From positions 186,001 through 250,000 of the forward strand of contig NZ_LN831279.1 in NCBI RefSeq assembly GCF_900069005.2: a stretch of DNA of 64,000 nucleotides, read 5' to 3'. The position numbers and the translations under genes were made by a program. The notes below the pieces were generated by a model, which made no database searches, was not told the DNA's origin, and worked only from the letters and a program-made list of their open reading frames with translations. This document shows, in pieces, positions 26,448 through 37,112 of the stretch (position 1 is its first letter; each line of letters starts with the position of its first letter). The stretch is from Paenibacillus sp. GM2 (lineage in GTDB: Bacteria; Bacillota; Bacilli; Paenibacillales; Paenibacillaceae).

Positions 26448-26509
26448 TTCAATCAGATTGATAAACATAATAAATATATTCAGCTAACAAGGTTAGAAAA
26501 GAAAATAAA

Positions 26510-26552
26510 GAGCAATCTCAAGTGAAAAAAGATATTGGGATTGCTCTTTTCT
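26510..26552 (+). terminator. Rho-independent terminator before the groE operon
   Basis: GAGCAATCTCAA / TTGGGATTGCTC (12-bp stem, one G-U) followed by TTTTCTTATTTT, 62 nt after the DUF3298-like gene. Confidence 0.85.
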
Positions 26553-26641
26553 TATTTTGTGCGATTGAACTCCAGTCTGGTGTCAGAGGGAAATATCCTC
26601 TTGAATGAGCGTTTGGTCTGATAAAAAATCCAATCAGGAAC

Positions 26642-26670
26642 TTGAAATTTGTCCCTAATTTGAGTATCAT
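26642..26670 (+). promoter_or_regulatory. Sigma-A promoter of groES-groEL
   Basis: TTGAAA (26642-26647), 17-bp spacer, TATCAT (26665-26670). The predicted transcription start (~26677) is just upstream of the CIRCE element, the usual arrangement for HrcA control. Confidence 0.6.
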
Positions 26671-26681
26671 AATATTGGTTA

Positions 26682-26708
26682 TTAGCACTTGAATATGTCG
26701 AGTGCTAA
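26682..26708. promoter_or_regulatory. CIRCE element (HrcA operator)
   Basis: TTAGCACTT, nine bases, then GAGTGCTAA: the canonical CIRCE inverted repeat with one arm position changed (CTT instead of CTC). It lies in the 5' leader of groES and should make the operon heat-inducible through HrcA. Confidence 0.95.
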
Positions 26709-26767
26709 TACATAGAAGAATATGTCTATGATTTCATTACAACATATTAATAAGGAGGCTATTTCTC

Positions 26768-27049
26768 ATGATTAGACCATTAGGTGAACGTGTATTGGTA
26801 GAACCAATTGAACAAGAAGAAACGACGGCTTTCGGCATCGTGCTTCCAGATACAGCGAAGGAAAAGCCGCAAGAAGGCAAAGTCGTAGCCGTAGGCAGCG
26901 GCGCATTGAAGGATGGGGTTCGTATTCCTCTTGAAGTGAAGGAAGGCGACCGCGTGTTGTTCTCTAAATATGCGGGTACTGAAGTGAAATATGAAGGCAA
27001 AGAATATTTGATCATGAAGGAAAGCGACATTCACGCGATTGTCGGTTAA
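26768..27049 (+). CDS. groES: Co-chaperonin GroES
   Basis: The 10-kDa co-chaperonin, 93 residues, normal length. It caps the GroEL ring during ATP-driven folding in the cytoplasm. Signatures are [18 protein letters not shown], the mobile loop [20 protein letters not shown] and [27 protein letters not shown] precedes the ATG. It is followed by groEL after 58 nt and preceded by a CIRCE element, so both genes should be HrcA-repressed and heat-induced. Confidence 0.97.
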   Translation: MIRPLGERVLVEPIEQEETTAFGIVLPDTAKEKPQEGKVVAVGSGALKDGVRIPLEVKEGDRVLFSKYAGTEVKYEGKEYLIMKESDIHAIVG

Positions 27050-27092
27050 CAGGCCGTTCTCGATCAAATCGGTCACGCTTTAATATCCTTAA

Positions 27093-28736
<1,644 letters not shown>

Positions 28737-28825
28737 TCAGGCCAACATAGCCTTATGCATCAAGGGTTTCCTGAAATATGAAGCACTGGATGCTTCACGA
28801 TTTAATTGCATGGTTTAAATGAGAG

Positions 28826-28864
28826 GCCCCTCATAAGTTCTTCGAACTTGTGAGGGGCTTTTTT
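28826..28864 (+). terminator. Strong Rho-independent terminator after groEL
   Basis: 15-bp stem GCCCCTCATAAGTTC / GAACTTGTGAGGGGC (one G-U) with a TTC loop, followed by TTTTTT. Confidence 0.92.
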
Positions 28865-29296
28865 GTATACTGTTTTAGTTATGGGGTTCATACTCTCTTC
28901 CCCCTGTGCATATATTTAGTTTCGTGTTACAACGATTGAACTGAATGATCCTTACTCTTGATTTCCCCGATTTGACCCAGCTTTGCCTTCCTTCCGCCAG
29001 GCAATCCCAAATTCCATTCGAGGTTTATCCACTTTATTCCGTTTATCAGATATCTACGACCCAGTGAGCCGCGAGTGCATGAATTTCTACCTTGCTGCTT
29101 ACATCCATGGATTCATAGGTACTGATCAACTCCAAAACCCCAAGCAGCTTGTAATTTCGCATTCTAATCATCGGGTGTCTTCTATCATTCCGGTAATTTT
29201 GGAATGCGATTACATAGATTTCTTATGAAAGGAGAGATGTCACGTACTCCCGGGTCTGACAAACCATCAACCAATCTAAGCGGAGTGTGATCAGAA
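28865..29296 (+). other. 432-bp non-coding stretch upstream of the chitinase gene
   Basis: No convincing gene. An open frame at 28983-29228 lacks a ribosome binding site and reads like random sequence. A 17-codon frame from ATG 29237 follows AAAGGAG too closely (two bases) to be persuasive. No clear promoter or cre site was found; the chitinase promoter must lie here. Confidence 0.5.
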
Positions 29297-31372
29297 TTGA
29301 GAAAAGTCAAAAAAGTTAGTGCTATCCTGCTTCTTGTTATCATCATGGCATTCACAACCGTGCCGTTAACCGCCTTGGGCGCTGCCCCATGGGAGCCTAA
29401 TACTACTTATCAAACAGGTGATATCGTCACCTACGGGACAGATACTTATCAATGCGTACAAGGACATACCTCCCTCGTGGGATGGGAACCGCCAAATGTT
29501 CCGGCGCTTTGGAGCAAACAATCATCCCCTGCGGATACACAGCCGCCAACGGCGCCAGCCGATGTAATAGCGAGCAACGTGACGAGCAGTACCGTTACAT
29601 TAACTTGGACGGCTTCAACGGATAATGTGGGTGTTACGGGTTATGATGTGTACAACGGTTCTGCCGTGGCCGGTTCTTCAGCAACGACTTCCTATACGGT
29701 TACAGGATTAAGCGCCAGTACAGCCTACACGTTCACTGTCAAAGCGAAAGATGCTGCCGGCAACGTGTCAGCTGCCAGCGCGCCAGTTAACGTCACGACA
29801 GGAGCGCCTGTTGTGGACACAGAGCCGCCAACAGCCCCTAATAATCTAACTGCACCTACAGTTACTACAAGCTCGGTATCCCTAAGCTGGACTGCCTCGA
29901 CAGACAACATCGGCGTTGCCGGCTACGATATTTATAATGGCACGACGCTGGCTGGCTCTTCGAACACAACTTTTTACACAGTAACAGGCTTAACCGCGAA
30001 CACCTCCTACACTTTTACTGTGAAAGCAAAAGATGCAGCAGGTAATGTATCCACTGCTAGTAATGCGCTCACCGTTACAACCCTTCCTCAGAATTCAACC
30101 CAATATGAGATCATTGGTTATTTCCCAAGCTGGGCTGCTTACGATTCACCATCCTTTACCCCCTCCAATATCGACTCTTCAAAAGTAACTGTGATCAACT
30201 ATGCTTTCCTTGATATTTGCTGGAATGGAAGGCACGGCAACCCTTCCCAGAGTCCCGATAATCCCAATCCCAACACATGGACCTGTCAAAACGGTGACGG
30301 CACTGTCAATAATGCGCCAAATGGTTCAATTGTGCTTGGGGATTCATTTACCGACGGTACCGCCGATGGCGGGTATAACCAATTGGTGAAGATGAGACAG
30401 CTTAAAAACACCAACCCCAATCTTAAGCTGTTCGCCTCTGTTGGCGGATGGACCTGGTCCAACCAATTCTCCAACACTGCGAATGACCCGGTGACCAGAG
30501 GCAACTTCGCGACCTCTGCCGTCAACTTCCTGCGTCAGTACCAATTCGATGGCATCGATATCGACTGGGAATACCCGAACAGTATCGGTGTACCTTGCGC
30601 ATCGGGTCAAACATGCCAACGTACAGCTGACAAAGCGAACTACGTCCTGCTTTTGCAGACGCTGCGTCAAGCCCTGGATACAGCCGGGCAGCAAGATGGC
30701 AAGCACTACTATATTACGATTGCTTCCAGCGCGAACTCCAGCTTCCTGGCCGATGCAGGCGGCACCAGCAACTGGCTGTCTAATGCCGCACAGTATTTGG
30801 ACTGGATTAACATCATGACCTATGACTACTACGGTCCATGGGATGCTGCCAGCGGCATCGTATCGCCATTATATAACGACCCGGCCAATACAAATGGAAA
30901 TAGCCAATTCAACATCAATTCCACAGTAACCAATTACTTGAATAAAGGTCTTCCTGCCAATAAGTTAACCATCGGCGAACCATTCTATGGCTATGGCTGG
31001 AAAGGCTGCAATGCAGGTCCCAATAACAATGGATTGTATCAAAGCTGTAGCGGTGAAGCCACGGGTGGCTCCGACGGCTCAACATATGACTTTGCCTATA
31101 TGCAGAACACCGGCCTTCTATCCGCGGATTCCACCGGAAAATATACCATAGCTGGCCAAGGCTACACCCGCTATTGGAACAGTGTGACGCAGACTCCATT
31201 CCTCTACAACCCTTCTACGAAAATCTTCATTACGTATGATGATGAGCAATCGGTCCATCTGAAAAATGAGTTTATCAAAACCAAAGGATTACGCGGCGCG
31301 ATGTTCTGGGAATTAAACGCAGACAGAAACCGTACCTTGCAGTCCATCGTCTCCAATGACTTGCCGCATTAA
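29297..31372 (+). CDS. Secreted GH18 chitinase with CBM5/12 and two FN3 modules
   Basis: Secreted chitinase of 691 residues that hydrolyses beta-1,4-linked GlcNAc polymers. Order: signal peptide (~1-31, ending TALGA), a CBM5/12 chitin-binding module (res ~32-77: APWEPNTTYQTGDIVTY, QCVQGHTSLVGWEPP), two FN3 modules (~85-170 and ~178-265), and the GH18 barrel (~270-685). The catalytic motif FDGIDIDWE is intact: Asp418, Asp421, Asp423 and the proton donor Glu425. The barrel also shows LKLFASVGGWTW, INIMTYDYYGPWD and MFWELNADR. The start is TTG, with GGAG 11 bases upstream. It is monocistronic with its own terminator. A truncated fabH-like remnant abuts its 3' side. Confidence 0.93.
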   Translation: MRKVKKVSAILLLVIIMAFTTVPLTALGAAPWEPNTTYQTGDIVTYGTDTYQCVQGHTSLVGWEPPNVPALWSKQSSPADTQPPTAPADVIASNVTSSTVTLTWTASTDNVGVTGYDVYNGSAVAGSSATTSYTVTGLSASTAYTFTVKAKDAAGNVSAASAPVNVTTGAPVVDTEPPTAPNNLTAPTVTTSSVSLSWTASTDNIGVAGYDIYNGTTLAGSSNTTFYTVTGLTANTSYTFTVKAKDAAGNVSTASNALTVTTLPQNSTQYEIIGYFPSWAAYDSPSFTPSNIDSSKVTVINYAFLDICWNGRHGNPSQSPDNPNPNTWTCQNGDGTVNNAPNGSIVLGDSFTDGTADGGYNQLVKMRQLKNTNPNLKLFASVGGWTWSNQFSNTANDPVTRGNFATSAVNFLRQYQFDGIDIDWEYPNSIGVPCASGQTCQRTADKANYVLLLQTLRQALDTAGQQDGKHYYITIASSANSSFLADAGGTSNWLSNAAQYLDWINIMTYDYYGPWDAASGIVSPLYNDPANTNGNSQFNINSTVTNYLNKGLPANKLTIGEPFYGYGWKGCNAGPNNNGLYQSCSGEATGGSDGSTYDFAYMQNTGLLSADSTGKYTIAGQGYTRYWNSVTQTPFLYNPSTKIFITYDDEQSVHLKNEFIKTKGLRGAMFWELNADRNRTLQSIVSNDLPH

Positions 31373-31383
31373 CCAATAAAGCC

Positions 31384-31437
31384 AGGGCTTTCCCGGAAGC
31401 AGAAACCTGCTTGCTGAGGAAAGCCCTTCTTGTTTAA
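31384..31437 (+). terminator. Rho-independent terminator after the chitinase gene
   Basis: Perfect 10-bp stem AGGGCTTTCC / GGAAAGCCCT with a 24-nt loop, followed by TCTTGTTT. Confidence 0.75.
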
Positions 31438-31742
31438 ATCCGGCTGCGGTCGAATATTCGGATTAGGGCTGCTGTGCACGGAATCGGCTGCTCCATCGTA
31501 CCGCTTGCGCAGACAATCGCATCGATCTGATCCAGCTCCAGCGAAGCATCGCTCAGCGCTTGCAGAGCTGCCTTCGCGCCCATAGATGAAGCAGGTTCTC
31601 CCTTGGCGTAATAACGGGTTTTGATGCCCGACTTTCTCTCCGCACATCCCCTCGTCAGCTGCAGCACCTGATCCAGCTTTGCAGAATCTACATTATGCTC
31701 AGGAATATACTTGCCTGTACCCATGGTTTTTACTTTGCCCAT
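31434..31742 (-). pseudogene. Truncated beta-ketoacyl-ACP synthase III (FabH-like) remnant
   Basis: About 102 residues matching only the N-terminal third of FabH-type thiolase-fold enzymes: TMGTGKYIPEHNVDSAKLDQ, GIKTRYYAKGE, SSMGAKAALQALSDASLELD, IDAIVCASGTMEQPIPCTAAL. A complete enzyme has about 310-340 residues and the catalytic Cys lies near residue 112, so this fragment is inactive. Similarity stops at ALIRIFDRSRI, next to the chitinase terminator. No other frame continues it, since only ~60 bp separate it from the chitinase gene. It has a weak ribosome binding site. The likely history is truncation when the chitinase segment arrived, or deletion; both are inference. Confidence 0.7.
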
Positions 31743-31984
31743 TGGATGTTCTCTCAGATTTCATCAAAGGCTTGCACCTTCAGGCCGATCCCGGCCTTTG
31801 ATATTAATTCGACCTGTCTAAGCTTTGTTACGGCCTTTGATAGGGTGTCTCAATGAGCGCCTGTAAGGTGATCTTCTACGGAAATCTCATAGGGGCTTAA
31901 GTACAAGCTATCGTACGCTCCGCTCCTCATGCCTTGGTTTCATCCAACCTTCTCGGTGCTGAAAACTTGTTGAATAAAGACAAC
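31743..31984. other. Non-coding stretch with short direct and inverted repeats
   Basis: No gene seen. The 12-mer CGGCCTTTGATA occurs twice, at 31792-31803 and 31831-31842, and TCAAAGGC at 31764-31771 pairs with GCCTTTGA at 31794-31801. GGGTGTCTCA at ~31844 looks like an insertion-sequence end. It may be scar tissue of an old rearrangement. Confidence 0.4.
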
Positions 31985-32458
31985 TTATTGTGAAACATCT
32001 CCTAATTGAATGGAAATGGCTCTTTGTAAATCCTCCAGGCTTAGTTCGACCTGATAGCCAATTTTGCCTGCGCTGAAAATAATCGTTGAATAAGCGGCGG
32101 CTGATTCATCGATCGTCGTGGTGAAGTTCTTCTTCATACCGATCGGGGAGCAGCCTCCGTGAATATATCCGGTAATCGGCAGCAAATCCTTCGATTTGAT
32201 CATCTCAATCGATTTCTCCCCAACCGCATGCGCGGCTTTTTTCAATTCAAGCTCCTTGGCAACCGGGATCATAAATACGTAGTATTTCTTCGACTTTCCC
32301 ATGGTGACCAAGGTCTTGAATACTTGATTCGGGTTCTGCCCCAAAGTCACGGCCACCTCGGTACCACTAACCGCATCCGTACCCGCGTAGCTATAACTGC
32401 TATATTCCATCTTTAGCTTGTCCAAGATTCTCATGACATTTGTCTTAAACTCCATCAT
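31985..32458 (-). CDS. ybaK: YbaK/EbsC-type Cys-tRNA(Pro) deacylase
   Basis: Editing enzyme of 157 residues, the usual length, that hydrolyses cysteine mischarged onto tRNA-Pro. Motifs seen: GQNPNQVFKTLVTMGKSKK (catalytic Lys region), YYVFMIPVAKELELKKAA, and GYIHGGCSPIGMKK, the glycine-rich signature of the INS/YbaK superfamily. AAGGTG precedes two adjacent ATGs (32458 and 32455); the second has the better spacing. It stands alone on the minus strand and is divergent from the ABC exporter genes. Cytoplasmic. Confidence 0.9.
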   Translation of the reverse strand: MMEFKTNVMRILDKLKMEYSSYSYAGTDAVSGTEVAVTLGQNPNQVFKTLVTMGKSKKYYVFMIPVAKELELKKAAHAVGEKSIEMIKSKDLLPITGYIHGGCSPIGMKKNFTTTIDESAAAYSTIIFSAGKIGYQVELSLEDLQRAISIQLGDVSQ

Positions 32459-32662
32459 TTATCACCTTATGCATTTTTGAGTTCCTTGTTTTGTGAGTAT
32501 ACTGTCCTATTATCATACCAAATCTTGCTGTAATAGGGGAAAGTAGTCCTCCTTTCATGAATTTTTATTCACATAGTCGATTATGATACACTGGATCTAG
32601 AGATAGATATACGAGAATCGGCGTTATCGATCGCTTCGTTAGGATGATAAGGGGAGTGGCAT

Positions 32663-33364
32663 ATGGCATTCGTAGTGATCAAGGATGAGTACAAGCGTTA
32701 CCAAATGGGCGAGACGACGATTGTTGCCAATGACGGCATCAATTTTGAGATCGAAAAGGGTGAATTTGCGGTTATTGTCGGCCCCAGCGGCGCCGGAAAA
32801 TCAACCGTGCTGAATATTCTCGGTGGGATGGATACGGCTGATGAAGGCCAGGTGCTTGTAGACGGGACCGATATCGCCAAGTTGAATCGTAAAGAACTTA
32901 CTGGCTATCGTCGCAATGATGTCGGCTTTGTGTTTCAATTTTATAATTTAGTACCGAACTTGACGACCAAGGAAAATGTGGAGCTGGCAGCGCAAATCTC
33001 TCCTCGAGCTCTTGATGCCGAGCAGGTGCTGCGTAATGTCGGGCTTGGCGAACGGCTCAACAACTTTCCGGCCCAGCTCTCCGGTGGAGAGCAGCAGCGG
33101 GTGGCGATTGCCAGGGCATTGGCGAAGCAGCCCAAGCTGCTTTTATGCGATGAACCTACGGGCGCGCTCGATTACAATACAGGCAAGCAGGTGCTGAAGC
33201 TGCTGCAGGATACTTGCCGCAATACAGGAACGACAGTAATTGTTATTACGCATAACTCAGCGATCGCGCCAATGGCGAATCGGATTATTGAAATCAACAA
33301 TGCCAAAGTGCGCAAAATGGTCATGAACCCGAATCCGATCTCTGTAGACGACATTGAGTGGTAA
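32663..33364 (+). CDS. ABC transporter ATP-binding protein (MacB/LolD-like)
   Basis: ATPase of 233 residues. Walker [11 protein letters not shown]-loop [13 protein letters not shown], signature [15 protein letters not shown], Walker [13 protein letters not shown] and H-loop VITHN are all intact. The sequence class is that of MacB/LolD/YknY ATPases, which drive FtsX-type mechanotransmission permeases rather than classic importers. GGGGAG precedes the ATG. The permease gene starts 14 nt after its end, so the two form one unit. A TACACT preceded by TGA near 32584 may be the -10. Confidence 0.93.
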   Translation: MAFVVIKDEYKRYQMGETTIVANDGINFEIEKGEFAVIVGPSGAGKSTVLNILGGMDTADEGQVLVDGTDIAKLNRKELTGYRRNDVGFVFQFYNLVPNLTTKENVELAAQISPRALDAEQVLRNVGLGERLNNFPAQLSGGEQQRVAIARALAKQPKLLLCDEPTGALDYNTGKQVLKLLQDTCRNTGTTVIVITHNSAIAPMANRIIEINNAKVRKMVMNPNPISVDDIEW

Positions 33365-33377
33365 GGAGCTGTACAGC

Positions 33378-36300
33378 ATGCAGAAAAAAGCGCTATGGAA
33401 AGATATTTTCCGGGAAATATGGCGAACAAAGGCGAGGTTTCTGTCGATCTTTGCGATCATCATGCTCGGTGTCGGCTTCTTCGTAGGGATCAAGGCAACC
33501 GGACCGGATATGCTGGATACAGCTGAGCAATATTACGAGCAGTTCCATTTGATGGATGTAAAAGTCCAGACAACATACGGGTTGAAGTCAGCCGATATCG
33601 ATACGTTAAAGAAAGTGTCTGAGGTAGAAACCGTCCAGCCGGGCTACAGCTCGGATGTATTTCTGGACGATAGCGGTCTGATCGCGAGTATTCGCTCTTA
33701 TCGATCAGATGATACGCTCAATCGTTATCTCATCACCCAAGGAAGATTGCCTGAAGCTTCGGGGGAAATTGCGCTTGATAAGAGCGGGAAGACGAAGCAT
33801 TACAAGTTGGGTGATACGATTACCTTTACGAACCCGGATACTGAAGTTGATTTGCAGGATACATTTCATACGCTGAGCTATAAGGTGGTCGGCTTTGTAC
33901 AAAGTCCGCAGTACATTAATACGATTGGACGAGGGACAAGTCAAATTGGCAAAGGGACGACCGATGTATTCGCTGTGATTTCTGAGCAGGATTTCAATAT
34001 GTCTGTGTATACAGAAGCCTATATAACCTTCAAGGATAGTGCGGGATTTCGCTCCTATTCGGATGAATATGCCGATCGGATCGAAGCGCATACGAAGGCG
34101 GTTGAGCAGGCGCTGACAGGAATGCCGGAGGAGCGTCTCAGCGAGGTGCGTGAGGAAGGGCAGGCCAAGCTGGATGAAGCGAAGCAGAAAATCGCTGACG
34201 CCAAGCAGCAGCTTGCAGATGCCGAGAAGAAGCTTAGCGATGCCAAGCTTAAGCTGGATGAAGGGGAGCTCAGCTATCAGGAAGGTGTGGACAAGCTGCA
34301 ATCCGAGCTGGCCAAAGGCCAGGATAAGCTGGATCAAGCGGCCAGGCAGCTTGAGCAAGGCCGTGCTGAGCTGGCCCAGAATAAGCAGAAAATAAGCTCC
34401 GGCCAGACGAAGTTGAAGGAAGCTCGGGAACAATTGAATGATCAGAAGAAAGAGCTCCAGCCGAAGCTGGCGGGTGGACGAGAGCTTGCCGCGTCACTGC
34501 AGCAGATCGCTGCCGTTCCTCCAGACAGCATTCCGCAGTCGCAGCGGGATCAACTGGTGGCTGGCGCCAAAGCGGCCGATTCTGCCCTAGGACAGGTCGT
34601 CGCCGGATATATGGCGGGTGAGGTGGACGCCGCTGCATTGAAACAAGCGGCAGGCGCATTCGAGCAGGGCCTGAACGAGGCTGAACAGAAGCTGGCAGCG
34701 GCGGAGCAGGAGCTGAATTCCAAGGGGCAGGAGCTTGAATCCGGGGCTGCTCAGCTGAAGGCCGCGGAGAAGAAGCTGGAGCAAGGCGAGCTGGACTGGA
34801 AGCAGGGGAAGGAAGAACTGGCCAAAGCCAAGCAAGAAGGAGAGGCCAAACTAGCCAAAGCGAAGGCCGATCTGGATCAGGGGCGTCGCGATTATGAGGA
34901 GGGCCTTCGCACCTACCGTGAAGAGAAGCAGGATGCTGATGCGAAGATCGCTGATGGTGAGCGCGAGCTGTCCAAAGGACAGCAGAAGCTGGATGAACTG
35001 AAGCTGCCCAAGGTCTACGTGCTGGATCGTGACTCCAATCCCGGTTATACCGAGTTTGAGGATAATGCCGAGAGGCTGGCCTCGATTGCCAAAGCATTTC
35101 CGGTCTTTTTCTTCCTTATTGCCGCCTTGGTCAGTTTGACGACGATGACGCGAATGGTCGAGGAGCAGAGATTGCAAATCGGAACGTTAAAAGCATTAGG
35201 CTACAGTAATGGCGATATCATGAGGAAGTTTCTCGTCTACGGTACGCTTGCAAGCGTATTGGCAACAGGCGCGGGTCTTGCAGTGGGATTTACACTATTT
35301 CCAACGATCATCTATAATGCGTACGGCTCATTGTACAATTTGCCGGAGGTGAAGCTTAATTTCTATCTCAGCTATAGTCTGATGTCCTTGATCGTAGCTG
35401 TGTTATGTACGACGGTAACGGCCTTCACGGCGGCGCGCGTCGAGCTGCGTAGCGGCGCAGCCGTGCTGATGCGTCCGAAAGCTCCTAAGAGCGGGTCGCG
35501 CATCTTCCTGGAGCGGATTCCGCTAATATGGCGGCAGCTCAATTTTACTGGCAAAGTGACAGCGCGAAATCTGTTCCGCTATAAACAGCGAATGTTCATG
35601 ACGGTGTGCGGCGTAGCGGGTTGTACAGCGCTTATACTGACCGGATTCGGACTCAAAGACTCTATACGTGATATCGCTCCGCTGCAGTATGGCAAGATCA
35701 TGAAATATAATGCGGCTGTCGTCTTTAAAGAGGACACCAGTCCTGCTGGGGAAGTATCCTATCATAAGCTTATCGAAGACACACCAGGGATTACAGGCAC
35801 GCTTAATGTGTCCCAGGAAGCGATGCAGGCCGTTCGTAAAGGTGTGAATAGCCAGGATATTCATCTATTCATTCCGGAATCCACAGAGCATTTTTCTGAT
35901 TTTGTGGTGTTAAGGGAGCGGGGACAGAAGCAAATCCTGAATTTGCCGGATGACGGAGCGATTGTTACGGAGAAGCTGGCTAAGTTGTTCAATCTGCATA
36001 TCGGCAGTAAGCTGGTCATTCAGAATAACAGTAATGATTCCTTCGAATTGAAGGTAGCGGGCATTACTGAGAACTATACGATGCACTATGCCTATATGAC
36101 GCCTAATTATTATGAGAGCATTTTCGGCAAGCAGCCAAAGCCGAATGTGGAGTTGATTAATTACAGCAATTCTGAGCCCTCGTTCGAGGATCAGTTCGGC
36201 GAACAATTGACGGCCAATGAACGGGTAGCTATGGTCAGCTTCACAAGCGGGGTCAGTGGATCGTTCAAAGATACGATGGACAGTATGAATGTGGTCGTCA

Positions 36301-36686
36301 TTGTATTGATTATCTCAGCCGCTGCGTTGGCCTTCGTTGTGCTCTATAATCTGACCAATATCAATGTGTCCGAGCGGATTCGCGAGCTATCGACGATCAA
36401 GGTGCTGGGTTTCTATGACCAGGAGGTCACGATGTATATTTATCGTGAGAATATGATCCTGACGGTTCTCGGCATTATAGCCGGGGATCTCCTCGGCATC
36501 GTTCTGCATCGTTTCGTATTGAAGACGGCGGAAGTCGATGTGATGATGTTCAGCCCTACGGTACATTGGTTCAGCTATGGCTATGCGGCGGTGCTGACTC
36601 TGCTGTTCTCAGGAATCGTGATGGTCACGATGCATTACAAGCTGAAGCATATCGATATGATCGAAGCCCTAAAATCAGTCGAATAG
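33378..36686 (+). CDS. FtsX-type ABC permease with a long extracellular coiled coil
   Basis: Permease of about 1102 residues, partner of the preceding ATPase. Order: TM1 (~res 20-40), an extracytoplasmic MacB-like domain, then a very long coiled coil at ~254-545 rich in E-[AQ]-x-x-[KQ]-L-x-x-[GA] repeats (KLDEAKQKIADAKQQLADAE is an example). This is followed by a first FtsX domain (FPVFFFLIAALVSLTTMTRM, LQIGTLKALGYSNGDIMRKF) and, after a second extracytoplasmic domain, the C-terminal FtsX domain (ERIRELSTIKVLGFYDQEV). AAGGAG at 33363-33368 selects ATG 33378. The coiled coil is broken near 380-425 by a Pro/Ser/Ala-rich hinge. Such proteins are often linked to peptide-antibiotic resistance or wall-hydrolase control; which applies here cannot be told. 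Confidence 0.88.
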   Translation: MQKKALWKDIFREIWRTKARFLSIFAIIMLGVGFFVGIKATGPDMLDTAEQYYEQFHLMDVKVQTTYGLKSADIDTLKKVSEVETVQPGYSSDVFLDDSGLIASIRSYRSDDTLNRYLITQGRLPEASGEIALDKSGKTKHYKLGDTITFTNPDTEVDLQDTFHTLSYKVVGFVQSPQYINTIGRGTSQIGKGTTDVFAVISEQDFNMSVYTEAYITFKDSAGFRSYSDEYADRIEAHTKAVEQALTGMPEERLSEVREEGQAKLDEAKQKIADAKQQLADAEKKLSDAKLKLDEGELSYQEGVDKLQSELAKGQDKLDQAARQLEQGRAELAQNKQKISSGQTKLKEAREQLNDQKKELQPKLAGGRELAASLQQIAAVPPDSIPQSQRDQLVAGAKAADSALGQVVAGYMAGEVDAAALKQAAGAFEQGLNEAEQKLAAAEQELNSKGQELESGAAQLKAAEKKLEQGELDWKQGKEELAKAKQEGEAKLAKAKADLDQGRRDYEEGLRTYREEKQDADAKIADGERELSKGQQKLDELKLPKVYVLDRDSNPGYTEFEDNAERLASIAKAFPVFFFLIAALVSLTTMTRMVEEQRLQIGTLKALGYSNGDIMRKFLVYGTLASVLATGAGLAVGFTLFPTIIYNAYGSLYNLPEVKLNFYLSYSLMSLIVAVLCTTVTAFTAARVELRSGAAVLMRPKAPKSGSRIFLERIPLIWRQLNFTGKVTARNLFRYKQRMFMTVCGVAGCTALILTGFGLKDSIRDIAPLQYGKIMKYNAAVVFKEDTSPAGEVSYHKLIEDTPGITGTLNVSQEAMQAVRKGVNSQDIHLFIPESTEHFSDFVVLRERGQKQILNLPDDGAIVTEKLAKLFNLHIGSKLVIQNNSNDSFELKVAGITENYTMHYAYMTPNYYESIFGKQPKPNVELINYSNSEPSFEDQFGEQLTANERVAMVSFTSGVSGSFKDTMDSMNVVVIVLIISAAALAFVVLYNLTNINVSERIRELSTIKVLGFYDQEVTMYIYRENMILTVLGIIAGDLLGIVLHRFVLKTAEVDVMMFSPTVHWFSYGYAAVLTLLFSGIVMVTMHYKLKHIDMIEALKSVE

Positions 36687-36692
36687 AAATAA

Positions 36693-36728
36693 AATCCCCT
36701 CACTTTATAAAAAAGAGAGGGGATTTTT
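36693..36728 (+). terminator. Rho-independent terminator after the FtsX-type permease
   Basis: AATCCCCTC / GAGGGGATT stem followed by TTTTT. Confidence 0.8.
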
Positions 36729-36840
36729 CTATAAGTTTAACCAAATGATAATCAATTATTTATCGTATTCTCATTTTCTTTTAAGCCAATTCTAAGGTTG
36801 GAGAGGTAGCATAAAGGTACCCCATAAATGATATATGTGT

Positions 36841-36867
36841 GAAGGCCCTGCTCATAGCAGGGCCTTC
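36841..36867. terminator. Perfect 12-bp hairpin downstream of the small LSm-like gene
   Basis: GAAGGCCCTGCT / AGCAGGGCCTTC with a CAT loop, 17 bp past the stop codon of the minus-strand gene at 36885. Neither side has a T tract, so it may protect RNA ends rather than terminate by itself. Confidence 0.5.
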
Positions 36868-36884
36868 AGTGCGAATGCGGACAA

Positions 36885-37112
36885 TTATATTAAAGCGATA
36901 GCAAGCAGTGTGAACAGGCTCAAGGTTAATATATCGGCACCATAGGCGCCGGGATAGAATGCGGAGGTTTTCACTTCGCAACCTCTATCAACACGTAGAT
37001 AGACGTTATTGTAATCAACATCGACAATCGTTCCTACATAATGCTGTCTGTCCACGGTCAAGATGCGGACACGCTTGTTCTTACAGCGCATACAGTTATA
37101 ATAGGCTTCCAT
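36885..37112 (-). CDS. Small LSm/SH3-like protein with C-terminal hydrophobic tail
   Basis: A 75-residue protein of unknown function. Residues ~13-42 have the pattern of a small beta-barrel (NKRVRILTVDRQHYVGTIVD, then NNVYLRVDR), and residues ~58-75 (ADILTLSLFTLLAIALI) are hydrophobic and could span the membrane. It begins MEAYYNCMRC, with a CxxC pair. The frame is open to 37148, but GGAGG sits ahead of ATG 37112. It shares its architecture and local motifs (NKRV[RK]I, GTI, LLAI) with the 77-residue protein at 52989, so the two are probably paralogs. No neighbour hints at a job. It may be a spore or membrane-associated protein; that is a guess. Confidence 0.65.
   Translation of the reverse strand: MEAYYNCMRCKNKRVRILTVDRQHYVGTIVDVDYNNVYLRVDRGCEVKTSAFYPGAYGADILTLSLFTLLAIALI

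Noticed and set aside
28983..29228. 81-codon frame upstream of the chitinase
   Set aside because: No ribosome binding site, composition like non-coding DNA, no recognisable domain.
29237..29290. 17-codon leader-like ORF just before the chitinase TTG
   Set aside because: AAAGGAG is only two bases from the ATG and the peptide has no regulatory codon pattern.
31834..31984. Insertion sequence
   Set aside because: An end-like GGGTGTCTCA and short repeats are present, but no transposase fragment or matching opposite end was found, so it is noted only as a possible scar.
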